A DNA stretch of 53,105 nucleotides from Pseudomonadota bacterium. GTDB lineage: Bacteria; Pseudomonadota; Gammaproteobacteria; Burkholderiales; Burkholderiaceae_D. This document shows, one piece after another, positions 41,802 through 50,234 of the stretch. Position numbers and translations under genes: made by a program. The stretch lies in NCBI GenBank assembly GCA_030272785.1, contig JARXKM010000001.1, positions 17,451-70,555 of the forward strand, in the 5' to 3' direction. Positions within the stretch are counted from its first letter, which is position 1. Each line of letters begins with the position of its first letter. A model generated the notes under the pieces. It saw nothing but the letters and a program-made list of their open reading frames with translations, ran no database searches and was not told where the DNA came from.

Positions 41802-41964
41802 AAGATACTCTCATGGTGAGGCCGTTCTGGTTGCGACGGCCGGTTGCGCCAAATTATAATCCCGCTTTCGGTTGGCACGACCTTATGCGATAGTCTCGGC
41901 TGCGCCAAGCGCCGCTTCGCAAGGCGCGCCTGCCGATACCAACGAGCCACTCCAGGAAGACCAG

Positions 41965-44220
41965 ATGCCCTACGATCCGACGCCGACAGCATTCAAGCCC
42001 TACATCCCGGCCGAGGCCGAGTTGCCCGAGATGACGTTGCGCGCGCTGCTGATGGGGGTGGTGCTGGGGATGGTGTTCGGCGCCTCGTCGCTGTACCTGG
42101 TGCTCAAGGTCGGGCTGACGGTGAGCGCGTCGATCCCGGTGGCGGTGATCGCGATCACCCTGTTCGGGCTGGCCAAGAAGGCCGGCGGCAAGGACTCCTC
42201 CATCCTCGAAAACAGCATCACGCAAACCGCCGGTTCGGCCGGCGAATCGCTCGCCTTCGGCCTTGGCGTGACGATGCCGGCGATTATGATCCTCGGCTTC
42301 GACCTGGAGATCTCGCGCGTGATGCTGGTCGGGATACTGGGCGGCCTGCTCGGCATCCTGATGATGATCCCGATGCGGCGCACCATGATCGTCGACCAGC
42401 ACAAGGAACTGAAGTACCCGGAAGGCACCGCCTGCGCGGAAGTGCTCAAGGCGGCGGCGAGCGCATCGTCGCGCGCGGCCGCCGGCGAGGCGCGCGAGGA
42501 AGGTTCGCTGGCGGCGCGCGCCGCCAGCCGGCGCGCCGCCATCATCTTCGGCGGCTTCGGCCTGGGCCTGCTGTACAAGGTCGCCAGCATCTCGTTCAAG
42601 CTGTGGAAGGACACGTCGAACTTCATTTTCGGCGCGCCGCTCAAGGCCGGCTCGATCGGGGCCGAGATCTCGCCCGAGCTGCTCGGCGTCGGCTACATCA
42701 TCGGCCCGCGCATCGCTTTCACCATGGCCGGCGGCGGCGTGCTGTCGTACCTGCTCCTGATCCCGATGATCAAATTTTTCGGCGAGCTGCTGACGGTGCC
42801 GCTGTCGCCTGGCACCATGCTGATCAAGGACATGGGGCCGGACGACATCCGCAGCGCGTACGTGCTGTACATCGGCGCCGGCGCGGTGGCGGCGGGAGGC
42901 TTGATCAGCCTGGCGCGCTCGCTGCCGACCATCTTGAAGGGCCTGAAAGGCGGCGTCAAAGGCATCGGCAAGGGCGGCAAGATGGACAAGTCGCTGCGCA
43001 CCGATCAGGACATCCCGCTCAAGTGGGTGGTGATCGGCTGCCTGGCGATCATCGCCGTCATCACGCTGGCCACGCCGCTGCACATGAATCTGCTCGGTGC
43101 GCTGCTGATCCTGGTGTTCGGCTTCCTGTTCTCAACGGTGTCGTCGCAGCTGACGGGCGAAGTGGGATCGTCGTCGAATCCGATTTCTGGGATGGCGGTG
43201 GCGACGCTGCTGTTTACCTGCCTGATCTTCCTGATCATGGGCTGGACCGGCGGCCAGTACTACGTCACCGCGCTGTCGGTCGGCGCGATCGTCTGCATCG
43301 CCGCCAGCAACGCCGGCACCACCTCGCAGGACCTCAAGACCGGCTACCTGGTCGGCTCGACGCCGCGCCTGCAGCAGTACGCGATCCTGTGGGGCGCGCT
43401 GGCGTCGGCGCTGATTCTCGGCCCAATTCTGCTCAAGCTGAACGACGCCAGCACTGTGTACGTGCCGGCCGCGCAAGTGGCTCCGGGAGTCGTCGTCGAC
43501 GCCTCGAAGCTGACCGCGACGGCGCAGCTGCAAGGGCCGCAGGCGGCGGCCGACCATGCCACGTACATGGTATGGCACAAGACCGACACGGTGGGCGGTC
43601 CGGCCGGCAAATACCTGGTCGCAGCCGACGGCAAGCTCGCCTACCTGGTCGACCCGGGCATCAACGGCACCCATCACACGCGGCCGGACGGCTCGGAAGT
43701 GAAGAAGTACGATGCGCCGAAGGCGGTGCTGATGTCCTACATTATCAAGGGCATCCTTGACCGGCAGCTGCCATGGACGCTGGTGCTGCTGGGGGTGATG
43801 ATCTCGATCGTGCTGGAGATGGCGGGCGTGCAATCGCTGGCGTTTTCGGTCGGCGTGTACCTGCCGCTGGTGTCGACCCTGCCGATCGCGGTGGGCGGCT
43901 TTATCCGCTGGCTGGTCGACCGCCGCAATGGCGCGCTGTCGCACAACGCCGGCCTGAACGAAGAAGAACAGCAGGCGGCGGGCGACCGCAGTGACGGCAC
44001 CTTGCTGGCCTCGGGCTACATCGCCGGCGGCGCGCTGGCCGGCATCGTGATCGCCATCACCGCCGGCGTGATGACCGATTTCGACAGCGCGCTGAGCGCG
44101 TGGGCCGACAAGGCCAATCCGTTTTTCGGCGGCGCCGCGTCCGACCTGCTCTCGCTCATTCCGTACGCCGGCATCGCCTTCCTGCTGTACTGGATAGGGC
44201 GCGAGAAGGAGCAGTCGTAG
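41965..44220 (+). CDS. OPT-family oligopeptide transporter (paralogue 2)
   Basis: The 751-residue protein starts at the ATG at 41965 (MPYDPTPTAFKPYIPAEAELPEMTLRALLMG), preceded by AGGAAGACC; the track start is 31 codons too early. It shares the family pattern with the OPT gene at 37.3 kb: LYLVLKVGLTVSASIPVAVIAI, NSITQTAGSAGESLAFGLGVTMPAIMILGF, KYPEGTACAEVLKAA and NAGTTSQDLKTGYLVGSTP. A soluble insert of about 100 residues (about 525-620), with VYVPAAQVAPGVVVDASKL and YLVAADGKLAYLVDPGINGTHH, is absent from paralogue 1. It diverges from PBP1a and converges with the epimerase gene, 4 bp between stops. Confidence 0.9.
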   Translation: MPYDPTPTAFKPYIPAEAELPEMTLRALLMGVVLGMVFGASSLYLVLKVGLTVSASIPVAVIAITLFGLAKKAGGKDSSILENSITQTAGSAGESLAFGLGVTMPAIMILGFDLEISRVMLVGILGGLLGILMMIPMRRTMIVDQHKELKYPEGTACAEVLKAAASASSRAAAGEAREEGSLAARAASRRAAIIFGGFGLGLLYKVASISFKLWKDTSNFIFGAPLKAGSIGAEISPELLGVGYIIGPRIAFTMAGGGVLSYLLLIPMIKFFGELLTVPLSPGTMLIKDMGPDDIRSAYVLYIGAGAVAAGGLISLARSLPTILKGLKGGVKGIGKGGKMDKSLRTDQDIPLKWVVIGCLAIIAVITLATPLHMNLLGALLILVFGFLFSTVSSQLTGEVGSSSNPISGMAVATLLFTCLIFLIMGWTGGQYYVTALSVGAIVCIAASNAGTTSQDLKTGYLVGSTPRLQQYAILWGALASALILGPILLKLNDASTVYVPAAQVAPGVVVDASKLTATAQLQGPQAAADHATYMVWHKTDTVGGPAGKYLVAADGKLAYLVDPGINGTHHTRPDGSEVKKYDAPKAVLMSYIIKGILDRQLPWTLVLLGVMISIVLEMAGVQSLAFSVGVYLPLVSTLPIAVGGFIRWLVDRRNGALSHNAGLNEEEQQAAGDRSDGTLLASGYIAGGALAGIVIAITAGVMTDFDSALSAWADKANPFFGGAASDLLSLIPYAGIAFLLYWIGREKEQS

Positions 44221-44224
44221 ATGG

Positions 44225-45154
44225 CTAGACGAACGCCAGGTCGTGCTGGCGGATCAAGGTATCGAGCCACTCGTCGCTGTGGCCGAAGCGGTAGCCAAGT
44301 TGCGCTGCGCGGCTGGTATCGGCGATCATCGGCGAGGGCAGGTCGAAGGGACTCAGTTCGCCGGCCGGCGCCGTCTGCGCCATCGGCAGCGCCTTGACCG
44401 GCTCGTCGAGCGCCATGCCGACGCGGTGATAGATGTCGAAGGCGGACAAGGCGCCGTCGCAGGCGGCGTTGACCGGGCCCGTGAACTCCTGCGCGCCGCA
44501 CCATACCAGGAAATCGGCGACGGTCTGGATCGACATGAACGAACTGGCCGCGGCCGCGTTCGAATAACGCAGCGGCGCATGCTGGCGTACCAGGTCGACG
44601 TAGTGGGCCAGGCGGCCGGTGAAATCCTCGGCGCCGGCCAGCACGTGGCCGATCCGCACCGTCACCACCGGCAGCGAACCCTCGCGGTAGAAATAGGCCT
44701 CGGCTTGCAGCTTGCCTGTGACGTAGCTTTCGCACGCCAGGCGCGGATCGTGCCACGGATAGCGGGTGTCGATCGGCTGCGCCATGACGTTGACGGCCGT
44801 TTCGGCGAACGGCGCTTCCTCGCTGCCCAGCAGCGGACGGTAGACGTCGATGGTCGAGGCCATGATGTAGCGTCCGACCTTGCCGGCGAAAACGCGCGCC
44901 GAGATGGCCGCGTCGATCGGGTTGTAGCACATCTGGTCATAGACGATGTCGTAGCCAGGCGGGTTGGCGAAGGCGGCGCGCATGGCCGGCTCGTTGCGGC
45001 GGTCGACCCGGATGCGTTCGATGCGGGCGCCGAACGGATCGGACGCCAGGCCGCGGGTGGCGATGGTGACGCGATGGCCGGCCTGCAGCAGGCGCTGGAC
45101 CAGCAGTTTGCCGAAGTAGCGGGTGCCACCGATAACCAATATATTCTTGCGCAT
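44225..45154 (-). CDS. NAD(P)-dependent epimerase/reductase, atypical SDR
   Basis: A 309-residue extended short-chain dehydrogenase-like protein. The dinucleotide-binding loop reads ILVIGGTRYFGKLLVQRLLQAG at the N-terminus. GRYIMASTIDVYRPL and a Tyr about 45 residues later (CESYVTGKLQAEAYF, YxxxK) form the active-site pattern. GGTRYFG-type proteins resemble the atypical SDR group that includes RNA-binding plastid proteins, but the substrate is unknown. The ATG is preceded by AAGGAAACGCC. It diverges from the LysR gene over a 116-bp gap, which makes it the likeliest target of that regulator. Confidence 0.87.
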   Translation of the reverse strand: MRKNILVIGGTRYFGKLLVQRLLQAGHRVTIATRGLASDPFGARIERIRVDRRNEPAMRAAFANPPGYDIVYDQMCYNPIDAAISARVFAGKVGRYIMASTIDVYRPLLGSEEAPFAETAVNVMAQPIDTRYPWHDPRLACESYVTGKLQAEAYFYREGSLPVVTVRIGHVLAGAEDFTGRLAHYVDLVRQHAPLRYSNAAAASSFMSIQTVADFLVWCGAQEFTGPVNAACDGALSAFDIYHRVGMALDEPVKALPMAQTAPAGELSPFDLPSPMIADTSRAAQLGYRFGHSDEWLDTLIRQHDLAFV

Positions 45155-45270
45155 GGCGTTTCCTTATCGAATCGGTTATATTTTCTCCCCGCAGGCGCGA
45201 ACCATCAAACGAGAAAAATTAAGGCTATGAGCAAGAAAAACTTATGCTCGAATGTGAGCGGGGAGGAGGC

Positions 45271-46173
45271 ATGAAGCCGCTGCGCAGCCTGTCCGGGCTG
45301 ATCGACTTCGATTGCGCGGCGCGCTGGGGCAGTTTCAAGCTGGCCGCGCAGGAGCTGCACAAGACGCCGGCGGCGATCAGCCAGCAGGTCAAGCATCTGG
45401 AGGAAGGGGTCGGCTTCGCGCTGTTCATCCGCCATCCGCGTCATATCACGCTGACGGCCAAGGGGCAGGAGCTGGCGATCACGGTGCGGCGCCTGCTGGG
45501 CGATTTGCGCGGCAAGATCGGCGCGCTTCAAGGTGGCGACGAAGAGGCGATCCTACGCATCTCGACGACCCATTCGTTCGCCATCAAGTGGCTGGTGCCG
45601 CGCATGCACCGGTTCACCAAGCTGTATCCCGAGCTTGACATCCGGATCGACTCGAACGATGCGCCGGTCGACCTGGAGGACGACAGCATGGACGTCGCGG
45701 TGCGTTATGGACCGGTGATGGACAGCGATCCGGCGTTGTTGTTCCGCGAGCGCCTGATCGCCGTGTACAGCCCGGATTTGCTGGCCGAGGGGCAGCTCGA
45801 GCTGACGCTGGCCGACCTGCCGAATTTCCCGCTGCTGTATGAAAAGACGCCCGAATCGTGGCTGCAGCTGCTCAATGAAAACAAGGCGCTCAAGGGGAAA
45901 TACGATTTCTCGCGCGGCTACAGTCACTGGGGTGTGCTGGCGCAGGCGGCGGTGGCGGGGCAGGGGATTGCGCTGGTGGCGTACGGGATCGCGTTCCAGG
46001 ACATCCTCAAGGGATCGCTGCGGCAGATCAACTGTCGCAGCGCGCCGTTTGGCAGCGGCTACCGCTTCCTGGTCAACCGCAGCAAGGAAAGCATGCCCAA
46101 GGTGCAGCGCTTTCGCGCCTGGCTGGTGGCCGAAATGGACGACATGCGCCGCGCGCTCGCGCCTTCCCCCTAA
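45271..46173 (+). CDS. LysR-family transcriptional regulator (GcvA-like)
   Basis: A 300-residue LTTR with an N-terminal winged helix: LRSLSGLIDFDCAARWGSFKLAAQELHKTPAAISQQVKHLEEGVGFALFIRHPRHITLTAKGQ. An effector-binding domain follows with ILRISTTHSFAIKWLVPRMHRFTKLYPELDIRID and AVAGQGIALVAYGI. KTPAAISQQVKHLEE and DVAVRYG place it near the GcvA group. The start at 45271 follows the strong site GGGGAGGAGGC. LysR proteins usually regulate the divergent gene, here the epimerase-like gene. Repeat array C begins eight bases after its stop. Confidence 0.9.
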   Translation: MKPLRSLSGLIDFDCAARWGSFKLAAQELHKTPAAISQQVKHLEEGVGFALFIRHPRHITLTAKGQELAITVRRLLGDLRGKIGALQGGDEEAILRISTTHSFAIKWLVPRMHRFTKLYPELDIRIDSNDAPVDLEDDSMDVAVRYGPVMDSDPALLFRERLIAVYSPDLLAEGQLELTLADLPNFPLLYEKTPESWLQLLNENKALKGKYDFSRGYSHWGVLAQAAVAGQGIALVAYGIAFQDILKGSLRQINCRSAPFGSGYRFLVNRSKESMPKVQRFRAWLVAEMDDMRRALAPSP

Positions 46174-46181
46174 GCAATGCT

Positions 46182-46442
46182 GGGGTCAGGTCTGACATTC
46201 GGACAAAAAACCGGGGTCAGGTCTGACATTCGGACAAAAAACTGGGGTCAGGTCTGACATTCGGACAAATTTGACGGTTTCGGCGGCTGATCAGGTCGGT
46301 TGCCTGCCCCGGATGGGTGAGAAACCGCTGATCTGGCACGCCTGAGTCCGCGGAAATGTCCGATTGTCAGACCTGACCCCGGCAAAATGTCCGATTGTCA
46401 GACCTGACCCCGGCAAAAAGTCCGATTGTCAGACCTGACCCC
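46182..46442. repeat. repeat array C: three direct and three inverted 31-bp units
   Basis: Direct copies of GGGGTCAGGTCTGACATTCG plus GACAAAAAAC start at 46182, 46213 and 46244, an exact 31-bp period. Inverted copies end at 46380, 46411 and 46442, again 31 bp apart, and carry CAATCG where the left arm has CATTCG. About 85 bp of unique sequence separates the arms. The structure fills the gap between the convergent LysR and POT genes and could fold into a very long stem. Each unit contains the small dyad GTCAG-GT-CTGAC. The period leaves no room for CRISPR-type spacers. Confidence 0.95.
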
Positions 46443-46452
46443 ACTTGGTGGG

Positions 46453-47958
46453 TTACTTGACGCCGTGCATCAGTTTCTGGATCAACGGGGCGAGCAGCAG
46501 CAACAGGACGCCGCCTGCCATCAGCGACCAGAAGCCGAAGGTGTAGCCGCTCAGCGCCGAGGGCACCGACATGCCGGTCTCGCCGCTGACATAGCTGGCG
46601 AAGATGCCCGACAGGTTGTTGCCGATCCCCGTCGAGAGGAACCAGCCGCCCATGCCCAGACCCACCAGCCGGGTCGGCGCCAGCTTGGTGACCATCGACA
46701 GGCCGATCGGCGAGAGGCACAGCTCGCCTATCGATTGGATGCAGTACACCGCGAACAGCGTCCAGAACGGGATCTTGTTGTCGACGCCGACCAGGTGCGA
46801 CAGCGCATACATCAGCAGGCCGAAGGCGACTGCGTTGAAGATGATGCCTAGGCCGAATTTGCGCGGAATCGAGGGATTGACGTTGCGCTTGGCCAGCACC
46901 ACCCAGATCCAGGCGACAATCGGTGCGCAGACAATGATGGCGATCGAGTTGACGCTCTGGAACCAGGCGGTCGGGAATTCGAAGCTGCCCAGCCGGCGGT
47001 TGACGATGTTATCGGCCAGGAAGGTAAACGAACTGCCGGCCTGTTCGAAAAACATCCAGAACAGAATATTGAAGGCGAAGATGATCATCATGGCGATGGT
47101 CTTGTCGCGCGCGACTTTGCCTTCGCGGATACCTTCGATCATCAGCATGGCCGCCAGGATGACGAACAGGATCGTTAATACGACCTGCAGGTTATTGGCG
47201 CCGGCCTTGAGCAGGAAGTAGACGACCGGGATGACGAACAGCGCGCCGACCGCCACGAATACCATCCGCATCGGGCTTTGCGCGTCTGCTGCCGGCGCGC
47301 CGATGCCCTTGAGTGCCTTGCGGCCGATGGCAAACCAGACCAGGCTGATCAGCATGCCGACGCCGGAGGCGAAGAACACCACTTTATACGCCGGCGTGTC
47401 GCCGGTGTTGAATACCTGCTGCGCCAGGATCTGGGTCAGGATCGGGGCGATGAACGCGCCGGTATTGATGCCCATGTAGAAAATCGTGAAGCCGGAATCG
47501 CGGCGCGGGTCGCTGACCGAATACAGCTTGCCGACCATGGTCGAAATGTTCGGCTTGAACATGCCATTGCCGACGATGATGGTGGCCAGGCCGAGCTTGA
47601 AAACGTTCGGATCGGGGATGGTGATGGCGAACAGGCCGGCGGCCATGAAGGCGGCGCCGATCAGGATCGAACGCTGATAACCAATCACGCGGTCGGCGAC
47701 GTAACCGCCGAATACCGCGCCGGCATACACCAGCGCGAGGTAGGAGCCGTAGGTGAGGTTGGCATCGGCCTGTCCGGCAGCGGCGCCGGCGTAGAATTGG
47801 GTGACGATGTAGAGCACCAGTGCCCAGCGGATGCCGTAAAACGCGAAGCGTTCCCAGAATTCGGTCATGAACAACATCCACAGCGGACTTGGATGACCCA
47901 GGATCTGCTTGAATTCAGGTATGGCGACCGACTGGCCAGGTGTAACTGCACCGCTCAT
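46453..47958 (-). CDS. POT-family proton-dependent oligopeptide transporter
   Basis: A 501-residue peptide:proton symporter of the major facilitator superfamily with about 14 hydrophobic segments. The proton-coupling motif ExxER is visible in MTEFWERFAFYGIRW. GGYVADRVIGYQRSI (MFS loop) and GNGMFKPNISTMVGKLY followed by GFTIFYMGINTGAFIAPI are POT (PTR2) signatures. From the ATG at 47958, with GGGAGAACCC upstream, the length matches DtpA-type proteins. The track extends 37 codons too far. It diverges from ppnN and, like the two OPT genes, suggests strong capacity for peptide uptake. Confidence 0.92.
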   Translation of the reverse strand: MSGAVTPGQSVAIPEFKQILGHPSPLWMLFMTEFWERFAFYGIRWALVLYIVTQFYAGAAAGQADANLTYGSYLALVYAGAVFGGYVADRVIGYQRSILIGAAFMAAGLFAITIPDPNVFKLGLATIIVGNGMFKPNISTMVGKLYSVSDPRRDSGFTIFYMGINTGAFIAPILTQILAQQVFNTGDTPAYKVVFFASGVGMLISLVWFAIGRKALKGIGAPAADAQSPMRMVFVAVGALFVIPVVYFLLKAGANNLQVVLTILFVILAAMLMIEGIREGKVARDKTIAMMIIFAFNILFWMFFEQAGSSFTFLADNIVNRRLGSFEFPTAWFQSVNSIAIIVCAPIVAWIWVVLAKRNVNPSIPRKFGLGIIFNAVAFGLLMYALSHLVGVDNKIPFWTLFAVYCIQSIGELCLSPIGLSMVTKLAPTRLVGLGMGGWFLSTGIGNNLSGIFASYVSGETGMSVPSALSGYTFGFWSLMAGGVLLLLLAPLIQKLMHGVK

Positions 47959-48237
47959 GCGGGTTCTCCCGATTGTAGTAATGAATGGATAAATCATTTG
48001 GCGCTGTCGCGACCCCGAACCGTCGCAGGTTGTGCTGTTTGCCCGGGCCCTCGATGCCATTGGGCGCATTTTAATGTAAATCGGTCAGCGCCAGCGAACT
48101 TTTGCCATATGTGCTATTTACAGCGCGCCTGGCCTTGCGCACCGCCGCCGCAATCTGCAACCCAAAGTGCCGCCAGTTGTCGTATATTGGCATTGCAGGC
48201 TCGTTCGTTTTATAGAAACAGAAAAGGAATTCGCACC

Positions 48238-49608
48238 ATGGACCACGACGTCGTCGATACCCTGATTTCCCCGGAAGGCCATCTCGAAGTGCTGTCGAAG
48301 GCGGAAGTCGCCAAGCTGCTCGATACCAGCCAGGGCGGCTTGTATCAGATCTTCCGTAATTGCGCGCTGGCGGTACTGAACTGCGGCAGCTCGATCGACG
48401 ATGGCAAGGAACTGCTGGAGCGCTACAAGTCCTTTGACATCAGCATCGTGCAGCGCGAGCGCGGCATCAAGCTCGATATCAAGGGCGCGCCGGCGATCGC
48501 TTTCGTCGACGGCAAAATGATCAAGGGGATCCACGAGCACCTGTTCGCGGTGCTGCGCGATATCGTCTTCGTCAGCAACGAGGTGACCGATAATCCGAAA
48601 TTCGACATGTCGCGCTCGGAAGGCATCACCGATTCGGTATTCCACATCCTGCGCAACGCCAACGTGCTGCGCCCGCAGCGCAATCCGAACCTGGTGGTGT
48701 GCTGGGGCGGCCATTCGATCAACCGGATCGAATACAATTATTCGAAAGAGGTCGGCTACCAGATGGGCCTGCGCGACCTCGATATCTGCACCGGCTGCGG
48801 CCCGGGCGCGATGAAGGGGCCGATGAAGGGCGCCACCATCGGCCACGCCAAGCAGCGCCTGACCGGCGGCCGCTATCTCGGTATTTCGGAGCCTGGCATT
48901 ATCGCCGCTGAATCGCCGAACCCGATCGTCAACGACCTGGTCATCATGCCCGATATCGAAAAACGGCTCGAGGCATTTGTCCGCACCGGCCACGGGATCA
49001 TAGTGTTCCCGGGCGGCGCCGGCACCGCCGAGGAAATCCTCTACATCCTCGGCATCCTGCTGCATCCGGATAACGTCGACATTCCCTATCCGCTCATTTT
49101 CACGGGGCCCGAATCGGCGCGCGATTACTTCAGGCAGATCAACGAATTCATCGGCGCGACCCTGGGCGAAGCGGCGCAACAGCGCTACAAGATCATCGTC
49201 GACGATCCCGAAATGGTGGCGCGCGAAATGCAGCTGGCGATCAAGGAAGTGCGCGAATTCCGCAAGTCGCGCAGCGACGCCTATTACTTCAACTGGCTGC
49301 TGAAAATCGACGAGGAATTCCAGCGGCCGTTCAAGCCGACCCACGAGAATATGCGCGGCCTGAGCCTGCACAAGAACCAGGAAACGCACCTGCTGGCGGC
49401 CAATCTGCGGCGCGCGTTTTCCGGCGTGGTGGCGGGTAACGTCAAGGATGAGGGGATCCGCGCGATCGAGAAATTCGGCCATTTCGAGATCCACGGCGAC
49501 GCCGCCATCATGGGACCGATGGATGCGCTGTTATCGTCATTCGTCGCGCAAAGCCGCATGAAACTTCCCGGGAAGACGTATGTTCCCTGCTACCGCGTCA
49601 TTCAGTAG
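48238..49608 (+). CDS. ppnN: nucleotide 5'-monophosphate nucleosidase PpnN (LOG family)
   Basis: PpnN hydrolyses purine and pyrimidine nucleoside monophosphates to base and ribose 5-phosphate and is activated by (p)ppGpp in E. coli. The 456-residue protein fits. The central LOG domain has CTGCGPGAMKGPMKGATIGHA and GHGIIVFPGGAGTAEEILYILGIL, the PGGxGTxxE signature. It is flanked by the N-terminal (MDHDVVDTLISPEGHLEVLS) and C-terminal regulatory parts typical of PpnN but not of short LOG proteins. The ATG at 48238 follows AAAGGAATTC. The track's 776-aa line runs in from upstream non-coding sequence. It diverges from the POT gene over a 279-bp gap in which I see no other gene. Confidence 0.94.
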   Translation: MDHDVVDTLISPEGHLEVLSKAEVAKLLDTSQGGLYQIFRNCALAVLNCGSSIDDGKELLERYKSFDISIVQRERGIKLDIKGAPAIAFVDGKMIKGIHEHLFAVLRDIVFVSNEVTDNPKFDMSRSEGITDSVFHILRNANVLRPQRNPNLVVCWGGHSINRIEYNYSKEVGYQMGLRDLDICTGCGPGAMKGPMKGATIGHAKQRLTGGRYLGISEPGIIAAESPNPIVNDLVIMPDIEKRLEAFVRTGHGIIVFPGGAGTAEEILYILGILLHPDNVDIPYPLIFTGPESARDYFRQINEFIGATLGEAAQQRYKIIVDDPEMVAREMQLAIKEVREFRKSRSDAYYFNWLLKIDEEFQRPFKPTHENMRGLSLHKNQETHLLAANLRRAFSGVVAGNVKDEGIRAIEKFGHFEIHGDAAIMGPMDALLSSFVAQSRMKLPGKTYVPCYRVIQ

Positions 49609-49623
49609 CGCTTACTGAGGCGG

Positions 49624-49661
49624 GTCAACGGCCGCGCCGATGCTATCGTGCGGCCGTTGAC
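49624..49661 (+). terminator. perfect 12-bp hairpin after ppnN
   Basis: GTCAACGGCCGC and GCGGCCGTTGAC form a perfect 12-bp stem with a 14-base loop, 15 bp after the ppnN stop. No T run follows, so it may act with other factors or as an RNA-stabilising 3' hairpin. Confidence 0.55.
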
Positions 49662-49664
49662 GCC

Positions 49665-49683
49665 GATCCCGCGTAGCGGGATC
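49665..49683 (+). promoter_or_regulatory. second hairpin overlapping the leader of the coiled-coil gene
   Basis: GATCCCGC-GTA-GCGGGATC is a perfect 8-bp stem that ends eight bases before the next start codon. Its right arm contains GGGA, the only purine-rich candidate ribosome site, so folding would hide it. Confidence 0.45.
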
Positions 49684-49691
49684 ATGGACGT

Positions 49692-50192
49692 ATGAATCAT
49701 GATTCGCGCTCCTTCGAAGATGACTTGTCCTCGCTAAAAGCGGACGTGGCGGTCATTCGGTCGAATTATGCGACTCAGGCCGATCTACAGGAAGTGAGAC
49801 TCGAAATTCAACAAGTTCGCGTCGAACTCAAGGCAGAAATTCAGGGTGTCAGGCTCGATATGAAATCGATAGATGCCAACGCTGTTAGCCGCCTGGACAA
49901 TGTCAAGATGGATATGCAATCGATCGACGCCAACGCGATTAGCCGCCTGGACAATGTCAAGATGGATATGCAATCGATCGACGCCAACGCTACTGGCCGC
50001 CTGCACAATGTCAAGATTGAACTGAAGGAAGATATCAGCAAGCTGCGGGTCGACAATGAAAAGCTGCGGGCCGAAATGCATGGGTTAATGGCTCAGGTTC
50101 AAACGAGCTTGAACGCCCAAACCTGGCGAATTATCGGGGCGATCTCGTCGTTAGTCGTCGCGGTGTACTTCATCGCGCGCGCTGGACACTAA
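49692..50192 (+). CDS. coiled-coil protein with C-terminal membrane anchor and internal repeats
   Basis: The 166-residue protein has long heptad-like stretches (DLQEVRLEIQQVRVELKAEIQ, DISKLRVDNEKLRAEMHGLMAQ). Three tandem copies of an 18-residue unit, MDMQSIDANAISRLDNVK, lie at about 55-108. A single C-terminal hydrophobic helix (IIGAISSLVVAVYFIARA) follows. The pattern resembles small bacterial tail-anchored coiled-coil proteins of the DUF1640/CCDC90 kind, but I cannot assign a family. It sits between ppnN and the convergent lysS and has its own hairpin leader. Codons are less GC-rich than in neighbours, which may hint at different origin. Confidence 0.75.
   Translation: MNHDSRSFEDDLSSLKADVAVIRSNYATQADLQEVRLEIQQVRVELKAEIQGVRLDMKSIDANAVSRLDNVKMDMQSIDANAISRLDNVKMDMQSIDANATGRLHNVKIELKEDISKLRVDNEKLRAEMHGLMAQVQTSLNAQTWRIIGAISSLVVAVYFIARAGH
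49854..50015 (+). repeat. 54-bp tandem repeat within the coiled-coil gene (3 copies)
   Basis: Three 54-bp units encode LDMKSIDANAVSRLDNVK, MDMQSIDANAISRLDNVK and MDMQSIDANATGRLHNVK. The second and third are nearly identical over most of the DNA unit, while the first has diverged a little, so expansion looks recent. The unit is a multiple of three and keeps frame. Confidence 0.9.
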
Positions 50193-50193
50193 A

Positions 50194-50215
50194 CGGGGGC
50201 TCATCCGAGCCCCCG
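50194..50215. terminator. bidirectional terminator between coiled-coil gene and lysS
   Basis: CGGGGGCTC and GAGCCCCCG form a perfect 9-bp GC stem with loop ATCC. It starts one base after the coiled-coil gene stop and lies 20 bp beyond the lysS stop. Read on minus it is followed by TTTAG, on plus by CATCG, so it is a better terminator for lysS. Confidence 0.65.
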
Positions 50216-50234
50216 CATCGCCACCACCAAGCAG

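Noticed and set aside
41335-41814. ATG-initiated ORF suggesting a frameshifted start of PBP1a
   Set aside because: It has the right position for a start codon but leads into Arg-rich nonsense; the PBP1a membrane helix is read in the TTG frame.
46182-46442. CRISPR-like array
   Set aside because: Copies have a 31-bp period with almost no spacer sequence, are found in both orientations, and no cas gene is present.
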